A stretch of DNA of 23,806 nt from Haplosporangium gracile (GCA_015499985.1 JAAAUF010000434.1:9797-33602); one strand, 5' to 3'. Shown: positions 1 through 9,546, counted from the stretch's first letter. Program-made: numbers and translations. The notes: generated by a model not told the origin, from the sequence alone.

Positions 1-179
1 CAAGGTTCGATTTACCATCCGTAATAGCGTTGTTGTTTGTAACCCACGTTTGTTTTTCTTTTTTTTGTCTTAGAAGAGCCATTGCGGGCTTTGCTGCAGG
101 TGTTGTTGAAGCTCTGCCATTTTCTACCTCAAGATATTTATGGATTGAAGATATTCTTATTCTAGCAGAGCTGCACTAA
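1..179 (+). CDS. possible 3' end of a gene entering from the left (partial, uncertain)
   Basis: A frame with no stop codon runs from base 3 to a TAA at 177-179. Its first part is T-rich and looks intronic, ending in a T-rich tract and TTAG at 70-73, a plausible 3' splice site. The presumed terminal exon (74-179) would encode about 34 residues, including AGFAAGVVEAL. That string faintly recalls the start of the third repeat of mitochondrial carriers, but the expected Pro-x-Asp/Glu-x-x-Lys/Arg signature does not follow. It could be the true end of a gene, a relic, or chance. The start of any such gene lies outside the window. Confidence 0.18.
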   Translation, partial: RFDLPSVIALLFVTHVCFSFFCLRRAIAGFAAGVVEALPFSTSRYLWIEDILILAELH

Positions 180-2590
180 TACTCCATGTTGTTGGTAAAT
201 GTTCAACTCACAACTTTGTGCCGACTTCTCATCCAAAAGAGGAAAAATAAAAACTGGCTGACATGAATGTGCCTTTGAGCCGAAGCTGCTCTTTCATGAT
301 GATATAAACTTTTTTCTTTTTTTGCGGATATTGATTTTTTGGATTCGTAACGTACCTTTGATCTTTAAGCGATTAATGGTGGCCAAGATCTTATGTCTAT
401 GGTTTGATAGAACACCTTTCTATTTGCCGCATGATGAATGTTGAAGTGGAGGAGAGCTCTCTGTTTGATATGTGAGTTCTTGACGCGCGATCAGGAGAGT
501 TTAGAAGTTCAAAGTTTACCCTTTCCGTATTGGCCAGTGTCAAACAACGTCCTCTTTATCTTCTGAAAAGTGATACTGCAGGATAGAGAAAACAGGATGT
601 TGTGGTAGCACTTGCTTTCTAAATGCGGGCGATGACATCTTGTGACAGTTGTGACAGTCATTTCGCGTTTTTCACGTTCCGCATTGTCTTCTTTGACATC
701 AAAGTACACTCATATTTCTTGTTACTTCACATCAGTCTCTTTTACATCAATCATGGTTTCAAATTGGGTTAGTGAAGAGCTAACGGGCTCTTTAGTTTTT
801 ATATTGGTTCTATTTTTCTGATCAAGCGTTCACACCTGTGGACCTTAGGGCGCTACTTCTCTGGATATTCTCAAAATATCAATATGACGTTCAGGTACCG
901 CCACGGCCGTAGATGGGCCTTTTTCAGTTGTAAGGATATACCGGCATCTTGCAGCTTTTGAGGTTAACGCCGTGCGGAAAGGGAATGCCGGGTGCCCTAT
1001 CATCGCCAATTTAGAAAACACATTTGTTACTCCATTTCTGTAGCAGTGCAACAATTCATACTCGTCAGCGATTTTCTCTTTAAGATGGAATCAGCAAAAA
1101 GATACGATGACATCCCCTGATGCAAGGTTCCAGAACGTTAAGAACAAGCATAATCGTTGAAAAGAGTGTCTGGAGGTTCTTTTCGAACATTTGACTATCT
1201 GTAGAAACATACTTCAAGCCCTTTTCAATATTTGTCTTCCCAGGATCTTCCTCACTATCAATCCATTTCCAACTTTAGACCGAAGGTTTCTTCATATAGG
1301 GTTTCTGTTAAACATTTTGTTAACACGCATCCCTTTTTCAAGCTATCTCAAGATGGACGATAAGGGTGTTTACTGATCTTGCCCACTTTTTGTTGGGTTT
1401 TTTCTTGTTGATTGAAGAAATAAAAAAAAGTTACGCAGAGCAATCGAAGTATTCGACTTTAGGCTGAGGCTGAGGCTTTAAAAAATTGCACAGCGATGTT
1501 AGTTGGAGCGCCCTTTTGTCTTTGTTGCAAGAAATTAAACTTAAAAATACAAGTGCAAAAAAGGGGGGAGGGGGGAGACGACATTTAAGAGAAAAGATGA
1601 GAGTGTAATGCTTACTTTCGCCTCCGTGAATGTTGTTATACCTTCCTTTTCAGTGACGACCACCATTGAACCTGGTGACCTTGGAAAAGATACCTACGCA
1701 CTAGAATATGTCCATCGGTGCCTGAATAAACCGATGGTTCGCGTCACGCGACAACTACCTCTTTAATGTTTCTTTGTTACTGTCTTTGATTTTTGTGGTA
1801 AACTTTTTCTCGGATGAATGGGCTTTATAATTCATAGTCTGTATTGTTGTCAATTTAGCTGGTTTTGTGAACATGCCAGCATGGCCCAAGCTGAGGAAGT
1901 AGAACAGGGAGGGGTGCGCAAATGAACTGTATGGGAGCCAGAACTGTAGAAGGCTTAAAAAAATGCCGTGAAAGTATTTTCTGGCTGGACGTGAGAGGAG
2001 GGTGAATGATGGTGGTGTTTCCCCGCTCTCGAGCGCCATGCAATCCCTGAACGATTGCATTTCTGTTGGGTTTGTACCCACATCCAAGATTGGCGTTCAA
2101 GTGACCTCCGAGGAGGATGAAAAAAGAGGAGGAAAGATGGTTTGCTTTCTCACTTGTTCTTGTGTTTTGTGTAAATAATCTCAATTAAGATGCATGTGCA
2201 GACGGTAAAAAAGATGAGAGCGAAGAAAAACAATGCCACAAACACAAAAAACAGAGGTGGGGGTGTGTGTGAGCAGCGAGGGCATGGACAAAGGGGAGGG
2301 GACAGGGATGAGCAATTGGAGCAGCCACGTATGGCGCATCACCCTGTACTGGTGGGGCATCGGGTGCCCTATTCTATTTCTGCGGCAGAATGGCCGATGG
2401 GTTCATCGACAAAAGTATATTTTTCTTCGATGATGATGCTGTGTGTTGACTGCAATTGTTGTATCTGTGTATGTCGGAGTGGAAAGAGAGAAAGAAGAGA
2501 AGAGAAGAAGGTTAGGCGGTGTGCATAGGTGGATCATCCTCACTCCCTTCTTTTCTTCTTTTTTCCAATTGGCGTTTAATCTGAGTTTTG
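180..2590. other. intergenic region without a convincing gene
   Basis: This 2.4-kb stretch holds only short open frames (60-112 codons) on both strands, without recognisable domains, splice structure or family resemblance. It contains homopolymer and purine-rich patches (for example the G-rich run near 1561-1579), two adjacent dyads at 1712-1751, and a cluster of G-runs at 2280-2307 that could form a loose G-quadruplex. From about 2190 onward it is probably the distal promoter region of kelch gene A. I see no RNA gene here. Confidence 0.6.
1712..1751. repeat. two adjacent perfect DNA dyads
   Basis: CCATCGGT (1712-1719) pairs perfectly with ACCGATGG (1730-1737) across a 10-nt loop. Right after it, TCGCGTCACGCGA (1739-1751) is a palindrome with 6-bp arms around a single central base. 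Each could be a hairpin in RNA or a binding site for a dimeric protein. There is no T-run suggesting an RNA polymerase III terminator directly after, and no gene clearly adjacent. Function unknown. Confidence 0.45.
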
Positions 2591-2670
2591 ATGTGTGTGT
2601 GTGTGTGTGTATGTATGTGTATGTGTGTGTATGTATGTGTATGTGTGTGTGTGTATGTATATGTGTGTAT
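2591..2670. repeat. TG/TATG-rich microsatellite
   Basis: About 80 bp of alternating TG dinucleotides interrupted by TATG units. It lies about 400 bp upstream of the start codon of kelch gene A. Alternating purine-pyrimidine tracts of this kind can adopt Z-DNA and are length-unstable. The Val-Cys-Val-Cys open frames across it are artefacts of the repeat. Confidence 0.9.
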
Positions 2671-2699
2671 GTTTGGATAGGCCATGCTAAAAAGTAGAA

Positions 2700-3073
2700 T
2701 TGTCTCATCGACTTTGTTGGTGTTTGTGCTTTGTTTTTTGTTTTTTTCTGTTTGTTCTCTTCACTTCACACTCTCCCTTGTGCTCTTCTCTCTCTTCTTT
2801 TCTCATTTTCTTCCCTTGGCCCTCTAACCCTTCTTTACACACTCTCTCGTGTCATTCATTTTTGCTATTCACCCCATCCAGTTCATTTCACTCACCCGAC
2901 AAAAAGGCATTTCATTCGCATTCCTTCTTCATGGTGTTGTTGCCTTCCCCTTTGACACACACATACTCTTATCCTTTTGTTTGTCCTGCCAGGACCACGC
3001 ACACCCCTTTTATTCTGTCTGCTTTTCATCCCTCACCCTCACCCCTTACAATCCAGTAACAGAAAACATAACA
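2700..3073 (+). promoter_or_regulatory. pyrimidine-rich promoter/5' leader of kelch gene A
   Basis: The coding strand is dominated by C and T from about 2720 to 3055, turning A-rich (AACAGAAAACATAACA) just before the ATG at 3074. CT-rich stretches before an A-rich start context are common around transcription start sites of fungal genes, and every intact gene in this window has one. An ATG at 2931 opens an out-of-frame upstream ORF ending with TAA at 3058-3060; it matters only if transcription starts upstream of it. No clear TATA box was identified. Confidence 0.5.
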
Positions 3074-5715
3074 ATGATTTCGAGGACAGGGAACACCAGG
3101 CCTGCTGTCCACACCCCCCGCTCTTACCCTACTTCTTCTTCCACCGCAACCAGCACTACTTTCCTCATCACATTCTCCACCTTCCTGCTCGCTCTTCTCT
3201 CCTTGACAGCCGATGCACAAGCACCCATTGCTCGTCGTCGACTCGCCTATGTTCAGTACAACGAACAGCTCTACCTCCAAGGGGGAATCGCGCAAGCCGG
3301 TGTCTCCAACCAATTTAATGCACTCGACTTGACAAAATCTTGGTCAGTAGCCTCCCCTGGGTGGACCATGCTGGGAGGAGGCAACTGGGAGTCTCATCAT
3401 ACCATGGTCGCTGTCAAGCCCGAGCATGCTGCTGGTTTGGGGGGTGGTGCCCAAGGATACCTACTCACTATTGGAGGCAACCCAGCATCAAGTGGCGGGT
3501 TCTGGTCAGCCTATGATATCCAAGCAGGCACATGGGCGAATCTCACCATCCCAGCGCCCTATGTTGGTTTGGAGGGACAGGCAGCCGTGTCAGATCCATC
3601 AACAGGACAGGTGTACATTGTTGGTGGATACTATACTGATGCCGCGACAAACGCCACAGCCGCCAATCGCCTGACCGTCTACGATCCAACGAACAATTCG
3701 GTGATCATGCAACAGGCCGCGACAGACAAGACGAACTTGACTGGTGCTGCTATCGTCTGGTCAACAAAACGTAACACTATCCTGTTGTTTGGTGGGTCTA
3801 GAGCTACGTCTGCATCGGCTGTCAGTGGATTGCAGTTGGGCAGCATTGACGAGTACGACCCAGTATCCAAGACCTGGAAGACCATGGTAAGGTGCAATAG
3901 CATTTTCTCCGCTGTCTGTCGATATGGCTGGCTGCGTCTTTGTTTTTCGTTTCTTCATACCTGTTGAACATTGTTTATATGCGACTTGCATTAGGCGTTA
4001 AAGAGTGAGGACTTAAACGGGAAGCAGGAGTTTAAAAACAGTGGATGGTAGAAAGGAAGGATCTCTATGGCTGTACCACGTGCATGCCAAGGAATAACGA
4101 GTTTTTTTTTTTTTGCGCCCCAATTTTTGATAGACAACGACGGGAAACATCCCGACACGTGCGCTGGACGCGTGCGCTGCAGCCTGTACGTACATAAATT
4201 AACAAGCTGATCAAGAAAATATTGTCGACTTACATAGCTCAATGCTATCATACTAAGAGACATCTGTATTTTACAATTCTTTGACTATGACACACTCACT
4301 CATATACGCCTTATTTCATATTATGGATAATAGCGGACGACGGTTCCAAGATTGTATTGTTCGGAGGCTCCCTTGATGCCAACACGTTCTTCAGCACAGT
4401 CTATACTCTCGATGTCGTTTCTGGTGTGTGGTCCCAAGGCGAGGCTGCTCCCGAGTACCGAGCACGTATGGCCTGCGGATTCCACACCGGCCAGTTCATC
4501 GTCTTTGGAGGCTCCCGAGGAACCAACCAGATGACAAGCATGCACAACAACCTTCCTATCATCTACAATGTCAATGCCAACGCCTGGTCCTCTGACTTTG
4601 ACCCCAACGGACCTACTGGTAGCAGAGGCATGGGAGCTATTATCGGCGGGGCTGTTGGTGGTGTCGTTGTTCTGATCATCTGTGCCGTCGGTGGATTCTG
4701 CTTCGTCAAGCGCAGGAGAGTCAACCGCGACAAGGAAGCGAAAGACTCTGAGGAGAAGGCGGCCGCATTAGTTGCAGACAGTGATGATAATATCCGCCGC
4801 GATAAACGATTCATCATTGACAAGTACAACAACGGTGGCAATACGGATCCCTATGGAAAACCCAGTATCATGAGCGCTGCTGATCATTACGCTGCGGCAG
4901 CCGCACTCCAATCTGCGAACACTTCGCCCTCTGCCCATGCCACGTCCAGACACTCGGACACGTTCTCGCAAGGCACCTCAGAGCATGATTATGGAGTAAT
5001 GGTGCCCATGGGTAGTGCTCGAGCCCTCTCGGACGCTGCTTCTCAGCCTGACTCCCAATACTACTACCAGCAGCTGCAGCTGCAGCAACAGCCGTACCAG
5101 CAGAAGTTTCAACAACAGCAGCAGTATGCCGATCAGGCTGCTTATGGTAGCATGCCTCCTGGTTCTCCTACGCATTCATTGTCGACACCCACTCATTCAT
5201 TCTCCCATACAGGTCTTGTGCCACATCAATCGCCCGTCAACACACTCGGAGGCTACCCAGTCTCTGCAGCAGGGGGCTACTCTGTCCCAGTGCTCATCCA
5301 GCAAGGTGATGGAAACATCCAGGGTCCTCACTCATGGACTGGAAGCTATTACGACACGCAGCCGGTCGTGGGAGCAGGCAGTCCGATTCCAGTCGTGCCA
5401 CCAATCACCTACAACAGCGGAGTAGCAGTACATCAGCAGCAGCAGCAGCCTTGGGTGCCCTCAAACGGGTACTACGGAACCGCTACCGCCAGTGCGACGC
5501 CATCGACTCCTGGGTTCCCGCCGCTCGACTCACCAGCAGGATGGGGTGGTAGCAATAGTGTGGCGACTGCTGTTGACAGTACCAACGGCGGCGGCCTTAA
5601 TAAGTATGCCAATGACGGCTATGTGGATAATAAGCTGACGGCGCTGCCCGCCCGCGGTCCTCAAGCTGTCTCCCCTGATGCTCCTTTAGATTACATCCGT
5701 CCTCCTCAGTCATAA
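3074..5715 (+). CDS. kelch gene A: secreted-ectodomain kelch receptor-like membrane protein, 3 exons
   Basis: Exons 3074-3886, 4134-4185 and 4334-5715 join to 748 codons; introns are 247 and 148 nt, GT...AG. The start is the first in-frame ATG and sits directly before a signal peptide (hydrophobic about 29-44, likely cleavage near 47-50). Six kelch-type Gly-Gly pairs (residues 70, 134, 184, 240, 299, 347) indicate a beta-propeller ectodomain with several Asn-x-Ser/Thr sites. A transmembrane helix spans about 389-412, followed by KRRRVNR (stop-transfer). The roughly 335-residue cytoplasmic tail has MSAADHYAAAAALQ (about 468-481), GTSEHDY, a Gln-rich tract (5059-5124), GPHSWTGSYYD, and ends RGPQ...DYIRPPQS. 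It most resembles kelch gene C. Role inferred: cell-surface sensing or adhesion; ligand unknown. No catalytic residues of galactose oxidase were recognised, so an enzyme is less likely. Confidence 0.88.
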
Positions 5716-6276
5716 TCGCGCTCTTGTTCTTGTGTAAAGTAAATAATTTTTGTTTATATCTCTTCTGCTTGTTGTTGCTATGCGCGTTTAACACCACGCC
5801 TGAAATTTGTGTTGACTTGGTAAACAACATGCATTGATTTTTCTTGAGGACGTGATCGAGTATTTGTTTAACTTGAGGTGAACATGCATCTGCGCGAGTG
5901 GATAGAAAAGGTGGATATGAGACGTTGAGTGTGCGTGAGACAGTGCACATTGCTTCAACTCTCCCAACTGACCGTACAAGAACAAGATTGAGGAAAAACG
6001 ACAGAAGGAGAGGACACGAAGGAATGTTTTGCTCTTATGAAGGAGACCAATAGCATGCAGTTGTTTCCTGGACGCGACGATACCTATGACGTGAAGAAAA
6101 CAAAAGTGGCAGTGGGAGAAGAGGGAAAGAAAGAAGTTGTTGTTTGAGCGCTAAGAAAAAAAAAAGGTTTGATAGGACTATATGCATGAAGAGGTGGTAA
6201 GTGATGCGAAAGAGAAGAGGGACATGCAGGAGGGAGTTGGAGGGAGGAAGCTGTGGTCTAGTCCTGCTCGAGGCTC
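5716..6276. other. intergenic region between kelch gene A and the broken copy
   Basis: Presumed 3' flank of kelch gene A (AT-rich AAATAA at 5741-5746, a weak polyadenylation-type signal), followed by purine-rich DNA (about 5990-6260). The reverse-strand frames across 5597-5985 overlap the 3' end of gene A and show no family features. I see no gene or RNA here. Confidence 0.6.
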
Positions 6277-6591
6277 TTGGGTCTTTGCTTTTCGACGCTC
6301 AGTCACTTTTCTTCTTTCTTTTTTTGCTTTTTACTTTCTTTCTTTCTGTTCCTTTCTTGCTCTCTCTTCCCCGTTGAACATTCCTCACTCTCCTCCACTA
6401 CTATTCACACTTCTCTTACCATTTCACTCCATCAAGTCACACACTTCTTCGCGTCCATTTTCCAACAGCAACACTCCTCACCTTTCGCTATACTTCCTAC
6501 CTCTGTAACGACAAAAAGAAAAATTACGTCCAACCAGACTATTCCTTGCACCGTCCAATCGCTCAAACAAATAAGAGACGGACACGAAAAG
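6277..6591 (+). promoter_or_regulatory. pyrimidine-rich leader retained in front of the broken kelch copy
   Basis: The stretch from about 6290 to 6510 is CT-rich on the coding strand, followed by an A-rich segment before the ATG at 6592. This is the arrangement seen before the intact family members. It suggests the broken copy once had, and may still have, a working promoter. The open frames reading Phe/Ser/Leu-rich peptides through it are compositional artefacts. Confidence 0.4.
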
Positions 6592-8482
6592 ATGACTCCC
6601 TGCCAGACATATCAACAACCACTTCAGCGGCGATCCCCTACGTCTTCCTCGAATATTCAAGCAGGGACTTAGGCCAACCCCACAACTCCATCATCTTACA
6701 CGGGTCTAGAGGGTCATACAGGCAGTTGCAGCCCCAGCAACAGGGGTGGTATGCGTGATGGGCGGGTTCTACAACAATAACCCTCTGCCAAACCCCAAGG
6801 TCGGCAACCTGTTGACAGTGTTTGACCCAAAGACAGCTATGGTTGTACAACGAGTGAAAGCGATGGACGCCAATAATATGACGGGTGGGTCTGCGGTTTG
6901 GTCGAGTCGACGGAAAGCCGTATTGTTATTTGAGGGATCCAGGACGGTTGAGACGGGCGATGTGAAAGCGATTGTGCAGACTGCCGTTCGAGAGTACGAT
7001 ACGACTATTGGTCAGTGGAAGACCTTTGTAAGTTTTTGTTATGTTGAATGGTAGATTAATTTTGTATTGATAGCTTTTAAAAAGAAAAAAGGCTGATGGA
7101 TGAATAAGACACGCAAAACGCGCTAAAGCGATAAAAGTTTGCAACTAAGACATTCTACGCGTTATGGTAATTAATCACCAACTAATAGGACGCCTGCGCC
7201 GTCGAATGTAAGTATATGCAGCGATGATTATTATATTTATTCATGTTTCTTATGTTGGTGTATTCGGACCCAGATGACGTGTGCATATCACTCTGAGCTC
7301 TTTATTGACTTTGGGAGAACTTCAAGCGAGAACCAGAACCAGAATCTCTATTCCAACCAGCCCATTGTATACGACATTAACAAATACCAATGGATCGAGC
7401 ACTAGAACCCTTCTGGCGCCATTCCTGCAACATTTAACGATTCTAATGATCCACAAGTGGCAGTAGTAGTGCTGATGCGGGTAATAATATAGAGAGTTCG
7501 CCTGAGGAGAAGAGTCATATGGGGGTGATTGTCGGTGCGGGCGTGGGTGCTATTGTTGTTATGATGGTCTATGCTGTGGCTATAGGGCGCCTGGTCCAGA
7601 AGCGGAGGAGGGACCGGAAGGCTGCGGAAAGAGATGCCAGAACGACTGCTTTGCTCTCGGACGGAGAAGACCATTATAGTCACCGCCGTCGGACGGTTCA
7701 CAAGAGAACTGCCAATGCCAACCGTGGTAACAGTAGCAACGAAAACAATATGGTCATGACGGCTGCTGAGCGCTATGCGGCCAAAGCCGCTGTCGAACTC
7801 CGGGCTGCCCGAGATGCAGCGATAGCAGCAGCGATAGCAGTTGATGGTAGGGAGAGCAGTAATGCCAATGGTGATAGAAGAGCTAATTCCTGGATCTCGA
7901 ATACCTTCTCGCAGGTTATGGCCTCGGAGTACGAGTCTACGATCCTGATTAATGTTGATAAGGTCCGTCGGCTTTCTGACGCAACAACAGTACCAGAAGC
8001 GGGGGCGGGAGGAGCCGAGAGAGTGTCGATAGATCCACAGACATATTACTTACATCTCCTGCACCAACAGCGGACAATGCAGGCTCGGACATCCAAAATT
8101 GCTTCTGGGAAACAACAAGGCTGTCACGACGGCTGTAGGGTCTGTCAAAATAGGACTACAGCAATCCGATAGAGTTCCCCGCAACTCACATTCGACTCCT
8201 AATGAGAAGAACGAGGCTGAAACTTTATTTGGCGGCAGCAGCAGCAGTACTGTCGGTGACAGGTCTCACATTACAGCGGCGAGTGCCGAGAAGGGTGTTT
8301 CTTTTGTCAAGAGAGGATCGTCATCGTCCATCTTGCCTACTTCAGTCCGACGCGCACCATCTTCTGTAGTTGATTCAGCTGACTCTGATTTGGCGACTCT
8401 CAGTAAGGAAGTTATTGTCGGCTCATCTTTTTTTTTTTTTTTTTTTTTTTTCTACGGTTCGGTTTTGTCTGCATGCTGTTGA
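6592..8482 (+). pseudogene. broken tandem copy of the kelch receptor-like gene
   Basis: The family gene plan is recognisable but repeatedly damaged. The ATG at 6592 opens 26 codons, then TAG at 6670-6672 replaces the Trp of the QAGTWAN motif. About 125-130 residues (signal peptide and first blades) are missing between start and motif. One extra base near 6721 shifts the frame after YTGLEGHT. The rest of exon 1 is readable to a normal donor at 7028. Only the end of the 52-nt exon is recognisable (7189-7207, before GTAAGT). Exon 3 lacks about its first 130 nt, resumes at 7274 (MTCAYHSELFIDFG), has TAG at 7403-7405 and another frameshift before 7460. From 7519 to 8172 the membrane helix and tail are still open, with RRLSD and AAERYAA motifs. 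A further frame (8099-8482) continues into a long T-run, where family resemblance is lost. Confidence 0.85.
8428..8451. repeat. 24-nt poly-T homopolymer
   Basis: An uninterrupted run of 24 T at the 3' end of the broken kelch copy, with a second shorter T-run about 35 bp downstream. It may be a simple slippage product. On the reverse strand it would read as a poly-A tail, but the flanking sequence shows no element body or target-site duplication that I can identify. Its exact length is likely to be error-prone in assembly. Confidence 0.85.
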
Positions 8483-9239
8483 TCTTTTTTTTTTATATTT
8501 TCTTTGGGTTGCCAACATACAGATGAGAGGAGAGATTGATGATGAGTAAGGTTGGATAAGCAGGAATGCACAAAGAGGATGGGTGAGGGCCTTTGTGAGC
8601 GCTGTTAATGTCTAGGTTGTGAAATGAAAATGGAGGTGGTCTAGGCGAGCAAGTTTCGAATTTAAGGGGCTCTTTCGCACTAAACCCATGTAAAGTGAGC
8701 GAGCATGAGGCCAAAATATTGGTCGCTCACCCATTTGCTTACAGCTCTAAGAGAAAGAGAGTTGGTAGGATTTAGCAAGCAGGCGAACGAAGGAAACAGG
8801 CGTTGAAGATAATGGACTGAGAGCAAATTGAAAATTGAAGGGAAAATCAAATACAACAACGGGAGGACGAAGAGGGTGGAATGGGTCAATGATGGATAAG
8901 GGGTTTAAATGGAAAAGGGGAGTTTGGGCGGACATTATGCAAGTGGGTGGTGGGTGTTATTTATGCAAAACAATAGGCACTACAGGCACAACAGGCACAC
9001 AGGCACCACAACAGAAAAGTGAGAAGGGAGAGAAGGGAGAGACATGAAGAGATGAAGGAATAACAGACACCAACTAAGGCAACAAACGTGGTGCGACAGA
9101 AAGCGAGACGAGAGACGGACGGGAAGGCAAGCGATCCATGTGCGATGATTTCCTCGCTCTTAGTTGTTTGTTTTGTTTGTTTATCTTGGATTGGCTTGGA
9201 GTAAAAGTGAAAGTAAATTTTCTTCGGCTGTTGGTAATT
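8483..9239. other. intergenic region upstream of kelch gene B
   Basis: Purine-rich and G-rich DNA with no gene supported. It includes a short degenerate array of GGCAC-containing units (8974-9008) followed by two copies of GAGAAGGGA (9021-9038). Short open frames on either strand lack domains and have biased composition. Confidence 0.6.
8974..9041. repeat. short degenerate tandem repeats
   Basis: Four spaced copies of AGGCAC (with ACAGGCAC as the usual unit) occur within 8974-9008, followed by a doubled GAGAAGGGA at 9021-9038. These are small simple repeats without sign of a mobile element. Confidence 0.6.
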
Positions 9240-9542
9240 GCTCGTTGTCTCACACCCTTCCTAGTCTTCTTTTCACCCCTTCTCACTTCTTTCCGCCTTC
9301 CTTCCCCTTGCCAACGGCTCATCTCACTCCCCTTCGCCTTCTCCTTCCTTCGCTCATTACACCTCTCCTCATCACATCCTCCTCCCCTTCCTCCCTTTTA
9401 ACAGGGTTCTCTCATTCATCTTTCTCTCGTTGACAAAGATCAACCACCCCATGTCTCAAACTCCGTCTCGCTTTCGATACCTCCCCTAAACGCCTCTGCT
9501 TCCCTTTTAATCAACTCATATCTAATCAAGACAAGCGATGCC
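9240..9542 (+). promoter_or_regulatory. pyrimidine-rich promoter/5' leader of kelch gene B
   Basis: A strongly CT-rich coding strand from about 9245 to 9510 turns A-rich (CTAATCAAGACAAG) just before the start codon, as in the other family members. It ends in a two-codon upstream ORF that overlaps the main start. Confidence 0.5.
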
Positions 9543-9546
9543 ATGA
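9538..9546 (+). promoter_or_regulatory. minimal upstream ORF (Met-Pro-stop) overlapping the start of kelch gene B
   Basis: The sequence ATGCCATGA contains an ATG at 9538 followed by CCA and TGA (9544-9546). The TGA overlaps the main ATG at 9543-9545, which is in a different frame. If the transcript starts upstream, scanning ribosomes meet the two-codon ORF first and would reach the main ATG only by leaky scanning or by re-initiation across the overlapping stop. Its regulatory effect is inferred, not shown. Confidence 0.5.

Noticed and set aside
845..1054. 69-codon reverse-strand frame
   Set aside because: Somewhat balanced composition but short, without domain, splice partners or flanking gene structure.
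1755..2184. Two overlapping reverse-strand frames of about 110 codons
   Set aside because: They overlap each other in different phases, have no recognisable domain and no clear start context.
2443..2708. Open frames on both strands over the TG microsatellite
   Set aside because: They encode alternating Val-Cys or Thr-His residues, purely a product of the dinucleotide repeat.
2849..3073. In-frame N-terminal extension of kelch gene A
   Set aside because: The frame is open upstream of the ATG at 3074 but contains no ATG, and its sequence is leader-type CT-rich DNA. The signal peptide fits the ATG at 3074.
8428..8451. Poly-T run as the poly-A tail of a reverse-strand retroelement
   Set aside because: No element body, target-site duplication or coding remnant was found next to it; simple slippage explains it.
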